Assembly (NCBI GenBank): GCA_050301235.1
Contig: JBNKZD010000005.1
Location: 1-64,000 of the forward strand
Length of the DNA stretch: 64,000 nt
DNA from: JAFGIN01 sp050301235
GTDB taxonomy: Bacteria > Fibrobacterota > Chitinivibrionia > Chitinivibrionales > Chitinispirillaceae
Reading direction: 5' to 3'
Positions 46,729 through 55,114 of the stretch are shown here, in pieces (the first letter of the stretch is position 1; each line of letters opens with the position of its first letter). Position numbers and translations under genes: made by a program. Under the pieces are notes generated by a model. It was not told the origin of the DNA. It was given only the letters and a program-made list of their open reading frames with translations, and ran no database searches.

Positions 46729-46998
46729 TCACAAAACCATCTTAATATCCTTACTTGAAGCAAGCACATGATACCAGTGATCTTTCTGTTCCTTACTCTC
46801 AACCCGGATCTGGATTTCCAGGCTGACATACTTTCCACCACTGCTCTTTTTCGAATCTTTGAGCGAGTAGCTTGAAGTTGTAAAAATTGATGCCACAGCT
46901 GCCGTCATTGCTCCGGAGTCGTTACCAATTATCGTATAGATCCATTCAGCTGGAAATTCGAGTTCAGCTTTCTGAGAGGGTGTATTCTTTGCAACCAT
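46729..46998 (-). CDS. DUF493/YbeD-like protein
   Basis: An 89-residue ferredoxin-like ACT-type domain with the DUF493 text FPAEWIYTIIGNDSG, SSGGKYVSLEIQIRVES and the terminal DIKMVL. ATG 46998 is preferred to ATG 47004 because AGGA is then eight bases upstream. The family (E. coli YbeD) has no firm function; it may be an allosteric regulator of a nearby enzyme elsewhere in the cell. Confidence 0.85.
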   Translation of the reverse strand: MVAKNTPSQKAELEFPAEWIYTIIGNDSGAMTAAVASIFTTSSYSLKDSKKSSGGKYVSLEIQIRVESKEQKDHWYHVLASSKDIKMVL

Positions 46999-47196
46999 TA
47001 CCATAATCCTTTAATTATCAACATGTTATAAAATCGCAACTACAATACTGTCGTAAACAGGGATGACTTTAAAATAACTAATGCCATGAATTTGTAAGAA
47101 TTCTGTTAATATTTTTCTTGACCCCCCCTCAGGCAGAAAGCATTTTTAGAAACTTGTATTTTTAGGGGAAGATCCTCACTGAAAGGATATGGGTGG

Positions 47197-47286
47197 ATGT
47201 CTAGCGTAAAAAAGAAAAGAAAAGCCAAGATCAATCGGCATAAACGTAAAAAACGAAGACGCCTTAACAGACATAAAAAGAAATAA
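47197..47286 (+). CDS. AURKAIP1/COX24-type basic micropeptide
   Basis: A 29-residue peptide, mostly Lys/Arg/His (starts MSSVKKKRKAKINRHKR). This matches the DUF1713/AURKAIP1-COX24 domain, a very small ribosome-associated protein of the Bacteroidota/Chlorobi/Fibrobacterota group. AAGGA lies nine bases before the ATG. An antisense frame (47351-47106) covers it and should be ignored. A hairpin follows at 47335. Confidence 0.85.
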   Translation: MSSVKKKRKAKINRHKRKKRRRLNRHKKK

Positions 47287-47334
47287 CTCGCCTTAAGCGT
47301 TTCTTTTATGGATCTGGGTTGATATACTATTTTT

Positions 47335-47356
47335 CGGGGATGAGCAATCATCCCCG
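47335..47356 (+). terminator. Hairpin after the COX24-like gene
   Basis: Nine-base perfect stem (CGGGGATGA/TCATCCCCG) with a four-base loop, 48 bases after the stop. The downstream sequence is U-rich but lacks a strict U-run, so termination is likely but not certain. Confidence 0.5.
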
Positions 47357-47545
47357 AGTAGTTTCTGGCTGTTTGTGTTTTGCTTCGAATCCTGCCGTTT
47401 TTGTCTTTGATTTAATCCAATTGTTATTTTCGGGTATTATTCTAGTAACCAGACGTTGATGTTCAACTACCTGAATCGCATCAACCGGTGATTGAGTCCC
47501 GAAAATGCCGGTATCGAAATGACAAGCGTGATTTGCGTAAAAAGC
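47348..47545 (-). pseudogene. Protein-like remnant, family unknown
   Basis: An open minus-strand frame of about 65 codons without a start codon. Its codons read as a plausible C-terminus (VDAIQVVEHQRLVTRII, PENNNWIKSK, TAGFEAKHKQPE). It ends at TGA in the hairpin at 47348. The 5' side runs into a GC-rich stretch (47530-47620). I do not recognise it; it may be the tail of an inserted gene. Confidence 0.3.
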
Positions 47546-47634
47546 GGCCGTCTCGACTCATTTCGACACCGCTCAATGACCACCGCTCGACGACCGGGTA
47601 AGCAATTCTAACGCGCGGTTGTCATCAAAAGGCT

Positions 47635-47690
47635 TGTGTAAACTAAGCTAAGAACTGTGTGGCCTGAACTTCAGTTCAGGTTCTGATGAT
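47635..47690. repeat. Dispersed repeat with CCTGAACT hairpin, copy 3
   Basis: AGAACTGTGTGGCCTGAAC followed by TTCAGTTCAGG (stem at 47663-47680). It is a partial member of the family at 38475 and 40020. The preceding 47450-47630 is GC-rich with no coding frame other than the remnant above. Confidence 0.6.
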
Positions 47691-47736
47691 TAAAATACAT
47701 TTTCAAAGCAATTATAGGATCTCTTCGTAAAGAAAA

Positions 47737-48243
47737 ATGGGAAGATACTGCAGAATTTGCGGACATAGCAGGCCAAACGAGAATTTCAGCGGCCATGGAC
47801 ACAAGATCGGCATTTGTAATAAATGCAAACGACTTGGAAAAAAGAAAATCCAGGAGATTGAGGATTCAGAATTCATCTATGATGTTTTCTATGAGCAATC
47901 TAACATTTCAAAGGGTAACATTCAGAGATTACGACAAATAGGTGAAAACGCTACGGGTAAAGATGCAGAAATAGCGATGACAATCGCAGAAGTAGCAAAA
48001 TATTACCCGGCTAAAAAGAAGAGATTCGGGAAGCTGTATCATAACAAAAAACCGTTATTTGACAAATTGGTAGAGCTCGGCTTTATTCACGATTTTATAA
48101 CTCCAATGATAGAAGAAGAGGAAAAATCGGAGAGAGAATATGAAGAGTATGTTTCCCGAATGTTACTCTCCGAAGAGTCAGAAGAAAATAACAATCCTGC
48201 CGTACATAAAACGTATATAGAAAATGATGATTTACCATTTTGA
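47737..48243 (+). CDS. Zinc-ribbon hypothetical protein
   Basis: A 168-residue protein with an N-terminal four-cysteine site (C5, C8, C27 and C30: CRICGHSRP ... GICNKCKRLG), a treble-clef style knuckle. The rest is charged and helical and ends in an acidic tail. It resembles small phage- or island-borne zinc-finger proteins, but I recognise no family. The ribosome site is weak. It is followed convergently by the GIY-YIG gene. Confidence 0.6.
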   Translation: MGRYCRICGHSRPNENFSGHGHKIGICNKCKRLGKKKIQEIEDSEFIYDVFYEQSNISKGNIQRLRQIGENATGKDAEIAMTIAEVAKYYPAKKKRFGKLYHNKKPLFDKLVELGFIHDFITPMIEEEEKSEREYEEYVSRMLLSEESEENNNPAVHKTYIENDDLPF

Positions 48244-48258
48244 CTTCTGCTCTGGCTA

Positions 48259-48525
48259 TTATCCAGCAATACCCGTTTTTATCAGTTCGAGTTTTTGACT
48301 TTTTGACATTTTTTTTACCGCCCATTCACGTTTCGACGCACTACTGCGATCCAGACACTCTTCAGTATATACAAGCTTCACCGGTAAACGACTTCGTGTG
48401 TAACGGGCTCCGGTTCCGGCATCATGAGCTTTGATGCGAATAGTAAGCCGATTCGTGATCCCAGTGTAAAGGGAATGATCACAGCATTCAAGGATATACA
48501 AAAACCATGGGGTATCAGAGAACAT
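48259..48525 (-). CDS. GIY-YIG endonuclease-domain protein (UPF0213-like)
   Basis: An 88-residue GIY-YIG domain: WFLYILECCDHSLYTGIT at the N-terminus, RIKAHDAGTGARYTRSR, then ECLDRSSASKREWAVKKMSK with the catalytic Glu region. Single-domain members of this family are widespread and mostly uncharacterised. Its start lies just beyond the end of the broken HNH gene on the same strand. Confidence 0.88.
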   Translation of the reverse strand: MFSDTPWFLYILECCDHSLYTGITNRLTIRIKAHDAGTGARYTRSRLPVKLVYTEECLDRSSASKREWAVKKMSKSQKLELIKTGIAG

Positions 48526-48534
48526 TCTTTGTTT

Positions 48535-49587
48535 TCAACTCCAGGCTTTCAGTTCCGACAGGTCCAGCCTGATGGCACCGTTTGAAAGCTCTACGAGGGT
48601 TTTATCAAGCTCTTAAAGATACGTTACGCCATGTAATGTACCATCGTTAACATCTTTGATGATTCTGTCAGCATATTTTTGAGCATTTACAAGCGCTTGA
48701 GGATTATCTGTCAGCCAGACAGGAAAAGGGATATCTGTTTTTCCGTTGTTACAGTGAAAACAGGTAACAACTTTATTTGTATCTATATCTGCACCGCCCA
48801 AAGCCCTTGGATGCACGTGGTCAACAGTCGGGCTGGATGGTACAATAAATCTTGATGCAATATCTGAAGATTTTATAATTTCACTGTTATTGTTTTTTTT
48901 ACATTGTGAATATTTGACAATAAAAGCGTTAGGGTTGTCAGATGATGCTGGTAATTTTAATGCTTTGTTGATCGCGACCAGGACCGCGACATCTTCGGTG
49001 TTTATATGCAAAGAATTTATTTCTCTTAAAAATACCATTTCTTCTAAATGGTCTGACTGGATTATCATTAATAATAACCGATCTACCCTCAGAGACAATT
49101 CGATATAATCTACGGTCGGTTCTTTCCGGTAAATATCTGCCCAGATCCTCAATGCTATCAAGGATTGCCAATTCTGTTTTATGCAAATATTTTAGAGCTT
49201 CAGGTCTCATTTCCGCTATTAATCCTGAAGCGTTTTTCCAGGACTTTTCCTATTTGCGTCTGAAAGTCTTTTAAACACAACCGCTTCGATGGGATGAAAA
49301 TCTTCTTGAAAAGGTGTTAACCTTTTTATTAAACCTGCAGAATATTCTGAGGCTGATACTATACCTGAAAAAAAATCGATCTCCCACTCTTTAAACTGTT
49401 GAACCAGCTCCTCATATCTAATTTTTTGTATTATCTTTTTACCGCAATAAGGGCAAGGAAGATTTTCCAGATTAAAAAGGGTTTCCATGTTACAAGGATG
49501 CACCTTTAAATGAGCACTTGATTTCCCCTCATAAGAACCATCTGCTTTTAACGTATTTGGAATTAAATTTGTTAAATCAGCATTCAT
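48535..49587 (-). pseudogene. HNH endonuclease gene broken by two frameshifts and a nonsense codon
   Basis: Three minus-strand frames join into one protein. Frame 1 (49587-49219) carries a zinc knuckle (PCPYCGKK) and reads to KSPGKTLQD. Shifting by one gives GLIAEMRPEALKYLHKTE, then DSIEDLGRYLPE (to about 49090). A second shift gives VDRLLLMIIQSDHLEEM, leading to an HNH core (TVDHVHPRALGGADIDTNK, VTCFHCNNGKT). The frame stops at TAA 48613, yet in-frame text continues (ELDKTLVELSNG, then LDLSELKAWS) to TGA at 48535. All four segments are protein-like. The assembled product would be about 350 residues. Sequencing errors could mimic this. The leader is duplicated at 51960. Confidence 0.7.
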
Positions 49588-49589
49588 TC

Positions 49590-51680
49590 TTATTTAGTAA
49601 CTGAAAATTTGCTGTAATATTTGTTAGCCCCGATGGAAATACTGACAAGGTAACTCCCAGATTTGAAGCCGTTTAAACTCCACTCAAAAGAATAATTTCC
49701 AGGGTTTAAAAGTATGCGATTGGTAGATTCGCAAAATCTTCCTTGCAAATCATACACCATGACAGAATACTCGGAGGTTATTGGAATATTTATTTTAAAC
49801 AAAAGAGAATTCATTTGTCTCTTGATATCAATTACTTGTTTGCTTCCGTTTTCTGGCGATAATGCTATTCCGTTAGAGTTCTGAAATTCACTGATTGGCC
49901 TCCGCCAAACACCTTGAGTTGTTGTGCCGGCAAGAAGATACTCACCATGGACAATCATACTTTGAACCTCACCAGTAAGTCCTGTATTTGCTTCCATCCA
50001 ATTTAAACCAGCGTCTGTGGAAAGGAACACTCCTTTATCTGTTCCAGCGAAAACAAACTTTCCATTTTCCGCGAATGTTAATACTTTCCGTCCCTCAAGT
50101 TTGGTTTGGCTTTCTTTCCAGGAAAGTCCATTGTCAACTGACCTGAACACTTTTTTAGCTGCAGCAGCTAACAAAACTCCATTACTATATTGTATCGAAT
50201 TAACATTACTATCCGATAAGCCATTATTCACAGCAGCCCAGGAAGCACCTTTATTGTTAGTAACAAAGACTCCTCTGTATTCAACAGCTGCAAAAACCAG
50301 ACTGTCTGAAGAGGTAAGTGCATTTATAGCTGGATAGAGTTCTGTATATTTATTGAAGGGTAAACCTGTATTTAATTCAGTTAGCTTTGCTTCATGAGAA
50401 GGTAGAAACAGTATACCTTTTTCCCGGGTTCCAAAATATGCACCATCCTTTGCTTTAAGAAATGAGTACACTAAATCCCCTGCTAAAATTGACTTTTTCC
50501 AAGTTAACCCATTATCATTTGATTGAACTAATCCCTCCCAGTTACAACCTGCATATATTACAGAATCTACATTTATTAACGCAAACACATTAGAAAGCGA
50601 TTGAACACCAGAATCAGATGCTACCCAGTTTATCCCATTGTCGGTTGATCTATAAATATTCCTGTTTGCACTACCACCAGCAAATAATGTTTCCCCGATT
50701 CTCAGGAAAGAAGTAACATTCCCTGCAATTATACCAGAAGATATGTCTCTCCATTCCCTTGTACTAAAAGAAGAAATGAATATTCCTGCATATGTTAGAA
50801 GAAGGATATTATTGTCCATCAGGACAATGGCTTCTGGATGTGTGAAAACTACTGCAGAATTAAAATTGCTCCAGGAACTTCCTTTACCTGTTGAAATCCA
50901 TACTTTGTCATATGAAACCATTAACGTTGTATCATTTCGTTCTATCACATCCCTGATATACATGTTATCATCCAAGGGTATTCCTGCAGTATCGATGAGT
51001 GCCCATGTATCTCCCCGGTTTTTACTAATAAATGCACCTTTTTCAGTTCCAGCAATACATGTAGAATCGTTGGGTATGTAAATACTACATACATCACGGT
51101 GGAATACCCCTATATTACAAGTATCCCAACTCAAGCCATCATTTTTTGACCGGAATATTTTGCTCCCATCGCTTATAAGAATGAGGTTACTTTTAGCGGC
51201 TACAAAATCTAAAAAAGATTCTTCATATAGTAGACTATCTGTCCATTTTCCATTTTTTTTAATAAGTTTAACGACACCATCATCAGTTATTAGTAAAATC
51301 CCTGATCCATATACTGCCATGTCAGTCACATCATTGTAATTACAATTTGAGTTATATGGTACCCAGCTAACTCCATCATTTATAGAAGTAAATAAACCAT
51401 CACTGATTGTCCCTGCAAAAATCTCATTTTCCAGTGACAGCAGCGTCATAACACGCAAATCCGTTAAACCATTATTTATGATTGACCAACTTTGACCTTT
51501 ATCCCTTGACCGAAATATTCCAGTACCAGACAAGCTCACAAACAGCGTTGAATCTTTCGATATAATTGAACTCCAGTTTCCACCACAAGGTCCTTTAGTC
51601 TGAATCCATTGTGCAGGAGAAAAACGTGCAGCAAAAATTATCAAAATTACTGATACAATTACTTTTTTCAATATAGCCAT
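49590..51680 (-). CDS. Secreted BNR/sialidase-type beta-propeller protein
   Basis: A 696-residue protein with a signal peptide (VIVSVILIIFAARFSPAQ) and some ten BNR/Asp-box-like or Ycf48-like blades (SRDKGQSWSIINNGL, SKNDGLSWDTCNI, STDNGINWVASDSG, SVDNGLSWKES, STDAGLNWMEA). The last 75 residues (VMVYDLQGRFCEST ... GSYLVSISIG) are a sorting-type domain. ATG 51680 with AAGGG seven bases upstream is preferred to 51707. No catalytic sialidase residues are evident, so a binding or structural propeller is likely. It sits between two copies of the HNH-gene leader, three bases from the nearer one, which suggests an insertion. Confidence 0.8.
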   Translation of the reverse strand: MAILKKVIVSVILIIFAARFSPAQWIQTKGPCGGNWSSIISKDSTLFVSLSGTGIFRSRDKGQSWSIINNGLTDLRVMTLLSLENEIFAGTISDGLFTSINDGVSWVPYNSNCNYNDVTDMAVYGSGILLITDDGVVKLIKKNGKWTDSLLYEESFLDFVAAKSNLILISDGSKIFRSKNDGLSWDTCNIGVFHRDVCSIYIPNDSTCIAGTEKGAFISKNRGDTWALIDTAGIPLDDNMYIRDVIERNDTTLMVSYDKVWISTGKGSSWSNFNSAVVFTHPEAIVLMDNNILLLTYAGIFISSFSTREWRDISSGIIAGNVTSFLRIGETLFAGGSANRNIYRSTDNGINWVASDSGVQSLSNVFALINVDSVIYAGCNWEGLVQSNDNGLTWKKSILAGDLVYSFLKAKDGAYFGTREKGILFLPSHEAKLTELNTGLPFNKYTELYPAINALTSSDSLVFAAVEYRGVFVTNNKGASWAAVNNGLSDSNVNSIQYSNGVLLAAAAKKVFRSVDNGLSWKESQTKLEGRKVLTFAENGKFVFAGTDKGVFLSTDAGLNWMEANTGLTGEVQSMIVHGEYLLAGTTTQGVWRRPISEFQNSNGIALSPENGSKQVIDIKRQMNSLLFKINIPITSEYSVMVYDLQGRFCESTNRILLNPGNYSFEWSLNGFKSGSYLVSISIGANKYYSKFSVTK

Positions 51681-51750
51681 AGTAATACCCTTAAAGATTA
51701 TATGCAATGAAATTCAATTTTCAAACTTCTTTTAATCAATATTATAAATA

Positions 51751-51960
51751 TTATTTAAAATTAATATGAGCCACTCTTATATGCCAAAGCATGTCGGAAG
51801 TATCAATCAATTTTCTATAAATTGATTCACAATTTACTATTAAAGACATGAAAAAACAATAGCAAGCCGCAAATGCAGATCGCACCCTTAAATGAGCGCT
51901 TGATTTCCCCTCAGAAGGGCCATCTGTTTTTTGATTTAAATCTATTGAATCAGCATTCAT
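51751..51960 (-). pseudogene. Truncated second copy of the HNH-gene leader
   Basis: From ATG 51960 the frame reads MNADSIDLNQKTDGPSEGKS then SAHLRVR. This parallels the opening of the broken HNH gene (MNADLTNL ... DGSYEGKSSAHLKV). The DNA identity is high over about 50-60 bases (around 49507-49540 and 51886-51925). Downstream text diverges into a hydrophobic stretch without family. It is a duplicated or recombined 5' end, not a gene. Confidence 0.6.
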
Positions 51961-52267
51961 AACATGATGTACCCTCATACGATTCAGGTTTAAACCCATC
52001 GAATTTGATGGGTTTAAAATCTGCATTGTTAAAAAAATCTGGTTCTAGCATTTTCTATAAAAATCTCTACAATCAACCCTTCAACAGCCTGAAACTCACC
52101 TGATATCTATGAATATTTCCGTATCTTTCTCAATACCAAAATGTTACTAAGGAGCTGCCTTTATCAGTTGATAATTATATTTTTGTATGTGGAATATAGT
52201 ATCTTTCTCTTTTTGGAAATACCTTTTTGATTACCAATCACGTAAATTAATAAAACAAGTTTCTGTT

Positions 52268-53014
52268 ATGAAAAAAAAAGTTCTTCAAAAAATTTCATCA
52301 TTTCAGTTTACACTGCTATCGATTTTGCTTACCATTTTGTTTTCCTGTACAGCGATAAACCAATCCAGAACGATAGGTAAAGGGAATACAGGCATTGAAG
52401 TTACCATTGGCGGGCCAATTATGAAAAACCTCGGTTTTCCCATTCCGATCCCAAATTTTTATATTGGAGGACGCTATGGCATTCGCAACGATCTGGATAT
52501 TTCAGCGAACTTTAATCTACTGACACCATTTACCCCAGGAATTCCACTTGACCTTATAACCGCAATGCACTGGATGCCAGTTCAACCAGGTATCAGATCC
52601 CAATCAGATAATAAAGAGATCGGCTGGAGCGCTGGAGGTACAATCAGTTTTCAATGGATATCCGATTTTAAAAGCGGACTTTTGGTCATACCACAACTCG
52701 ATATCACCGAAGGATACAGGATAAAATGGTTCAGCTTTTACTCGGGAATTGGAACCGGGTTAAATTTTTTCAGACCAGACAATCAGGGACCAGTAATTCA
52801 GCTTTCACCCTATGCAGGATTAGAGTCTTTTACCCGAAATAATTTCACCTTCGGAATTAAATGTACAGCGTATGATATCTTGTATAACTATAAAGGATCA
52901 CAAATGAAATGGGTCTACATATCAGACAAATCAGATGAATGGAAAAGATATGCCCCGATTGGTATTGCAATAGGTGCCGGTTACACTTTAAAAAAAAAGA
53001 GTAAATTTAGATGA
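52268..53014 (+). CDS. Putative outer-membrane beta-barrel lipoprotein
   Basis: A 248-residue protein starting at ATG 52268 (the longer frame from 52187 is not convincing). It has a lipobox ending at C27 (LLTILFSC). The mature part alternates aromatic and polar residues in strands (NFYIGGRYGIRNDLD, FYSGIGTGLNFF, IAIGAGYTL), as in 8-10-strand barrels. Its TGA overlaps the ATG of the next gene (ATGA at 53011-53014), so the two are coupled. Family not identified. Confidence 0.65.
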   Translation: MKKKVLQKISSFQFTLLSILLTILFSCTAINQSRTIGKGNTGIEVTIGGPIMKNLGFPIPIPNFYIGGRYGIRNDLDISANFNLLTPFTPGIPLDLITAMHWMPVQPGIRSQSDNKEIGWSAGGTISFQWISDFKSGLLVIPQLDITEGYRIKWFSFYSGIGTGLNFFRPDNQGPVIQLSPYAGLESFTRNNFTFGIKCTAYDILYNYKGSQMKWVYISDKSDEWKRYAPIGIAIGAGYTLKKKSKFR

Positions 53015-54144
53015 AACCAATGACTATTGTGTTGTTTTTTCTTATCGGAGTACTCTCAGGATGTATTAAACTTGATTCTTTCCTTTTTGAGAATGAACCA
53101 GCAGACAACGTTTTCGCATCTTATCATGATCTTCCTCTCTATACTGGAAACAATCCACCTTCCTGGATTGCTTCAGGCTCAGTAGAAAGGGAGATCTACC
53201 TTACTCCTGAAGGAACTGTAATTCCTCCCGATCAACTTAATGCACATAGTGAATATATTCACGGCTGCTTTCTTCATGCACCGGAACATGTTTCCAATGA
53301 TACCTCTCCGTTAGCCGGAAAAAATGTTACTTTTATCTATACACATGGTAATAGTGGAAACATGCTGAAATACTGGTATCGTGCAGTATCGTTATGGAGC
53401 CTGGGATCAAATGTATTTATTTTCACCTACAGAGGGTACGGTTTATCTAAAGGCAAGACAACCCGATTCCATGTAAAGCAGGATGCATTAGCGGCATCTA
53501 AATATATCAGAAACCGCAGTGATGTTGATACTGGCAGGATTGTCGTCTACGGGTACTCAATGGGTGGAATTACAGCAAGCTATCTGGCTGGAGCATCTCC
53601 TGACAAAAACAGATTTGCAGGTTTAATACTCGAATCTGCGCTCGATGCACCGGCACAAATTGCCAATCTATCAGCAGGCATGGATTTTCCAAATGATTTT
53701 ATCTTTGACAAAGAACTATTCGATGGTCCTCAATTTATTCAGGGAACAACAATACCTGTTCTCCAAATACATGGTGGGAAGGACAGCAGAGTACTTATTG
53801 ATCAAGCGAAGCACTACTATAATGTCCTCAATGGCAGGGCTAATTACACACACTATCTGGGATTAACAGATAAGCCTGATGAACTCTGGCTGAAATCCGC
53901 AGGTCACAGGAACATTCCAAATAGTGTATTTCAGGCTGAAAATCATATCAGTGATTACTGGGACGATGCTTCTAATATCAATCATTGCTGTGTTAACCCA
54001 TTCGAGTACGATGAACCTCAATTTCAGGATTTTCTGAAAAACGTCGGTAACACAAACGGCAAATTTATGATTCAGAGTGCACAACAATACCGAGCCCTTA
54101 TTGCTGATTGGGTAAAAATGAATTTAAACCCGAAGTTACCGTAA
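53011..54144 (+). CDS. Alpha/beta-hydrolase lipoprotein
   Basis: A 377-residue lipoprotein (Cys18 in LSGC). The alpha/beta-hydrolase fold has an oxyanion loop THGNSGN (111-117) and the nucleophile elbow YGYSMGG (Ser183). The likely acid is Asp258 (GGKDSR) and the likely base is His299 (SAGHRN). ABHD12/17-like text (FTYRGYGLSKGK) suggests an esterase or thioesterase on a lipid or peptide. It is cotranscribed with the outer-membrane-like protein upstream. The 3' end overlaps the antisense debris at 54072. Confidence 0.85.
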   Translation: MKPMTIVLFFLIGVLSGCIKLDSFLFENEPADNVFASYHDLPLYTGNNPPSWIASGSVEREIYLTPEGTVIPPDQLNAHSEYIHGCFLHAPEHVSNDTSPLAGKNVTFIYTHGNSGNMLKYWYRAVSLWSLGSNVFIFTYRGYGLSKGKTTRFHVKQDALAASKYIRNRSDVDTGRIVVYGYSMGGITASYLAGASPDKNRFAGLILESALDAPAQIANLSAGMDFPNDFIFDKELFDGPQFIQGTTIPVLQIHGGKDSRVLIDQAKHYYNVLNGRANYTHYLGLTDKPDELWLKSAGHRNIPNSVFQAENHISDYWDDASNINHCCVNPFEYDEPQFQDFLKNVGNTNGKFMIQSAQQYRALIADWVKMNLNPKLP

Positions 54145-54696
54145 CACCCTCTTCCCACTCCATAATACACGGTATCTGCAGGAGCAGATTGTTTTGTATC
54201 GGTAGTATAAAATTTACCGGTATTGAAGAAGTTTTGAATTAATCCTGTATAGCTGCCAATTTTAGAGTACATTGATGTATGAGACAGATGAATAAAGCCT
54301 GCATCATCATAGTCAGATAAAATTGAGGAGGCATTAAAATCAAGAACTTTTCCTTCTGTTTTATGTACAACTCGTCGCATGTGAAGGAAACGTGCAAGGT
54401 ATTCCGGGTTTAGTCTCAATAAGTAATCCAACAGTATCTGCATTTATATGCTTATAATTCATGTTTCCTACATCGACAGCTGCCTGTCCTGATAAAAATT
54501 TAACCACAGGTTTTGAAAAAGCTTCCTGAGCCTCGATAGAAACTTCCTCCTGAAACGGAGAACGATCAAGAATCACTTTACCCAAGTTAGGTATCGAATA
54601 ATTTTCGAGAACTCTGGAAAGTACATACCCTCCCATAATAAAATCAGAAGAATCGAACCAAAAAGTTTCTGTTTCATCATAAATCCAGCTTAACAT
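54072..54696 (-). pseudogene. Two overlapping protein-like frames, probably one frameshifted gene
   Basis: The frame 54696-54361 (SDFIMGGYVLSRVLENYS, VVKFLSGQAAVDVGN, INADTVGLLIETKPGI) gives way to frame 54443-54072 (EGKVLDFNASSILSDYDDAG, SKIGSYTGLIQNF). They overlap around 54361-54443, which fits one frameshift. I recognise no family. The tail runs into the hydrolase gene on the other strand, so the last residues are not real. It follows the acyltransferase fragment directly. Confidence 0.4.
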
Positions 54697-54960
54697 GCAG
54701 TGCTTACACGGTTTTGAATGTCACGTATCGTATATTCGACATCTAGAGTAAATTCTCTCGGATCTGATTTATCGGGATACATGATAGGACCGAAATGCAC
54801 TGTAATATTACCGGAGCAGGGAAAGAACTGATTTGCATTCATAATGACACACCCTCCCGATATGTAAACTGAAAGTACTGGAATGTTTAGCATCGAGGCA
54901 ACATATCCCATACCTTGCTTAAAGGGTTGAACAGAAATTATTATCAGGGCGTTCGGGTTT
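54690..54960 (-). pseudogene. PlsC-type acyltransferase, C-terminal fragment
   Basis: The minus-strand frame reads PNALIIISVQPFKQGMGYVA, then NIPVLSVYISGG, FFPCSGNITVHFGPIMYP and EYTIRDIQN. This is the second half of 1-acyl-glycerol-3-phosphate acyltransferases (FPEGTRS...FKxG, PVVPVxIxG, GxITVxFGxP). The catalytic HX4D half is absent, and the frame begins after a stop at about 54962. It is a dead fragment of a phospholipid acyltransferase-like gene. Confidence 0.6.
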
Positions 54961-55114
54961 TATTGTAAGAGGTCAATAGCACAATTGCAATTGATTTCAG
55001 CATGCAATATTGTTAAACCCTATACGTGTAAATAAAGCTATTGATTTCACCTTGCGTAAGTGTTTAACGCTATCTTACGATTGGTTCATACAATAGCTAT
55101 TTTACCTATACTTT

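Noticed and set aside
47106..47351. An 81-residue minus-strand frame
   Set aside because: It is the antisense of the COX24-like micropeptide and of its hairpin; the Phe/Leu/Cys text comes from the AAA/AAG codons of the other strand.
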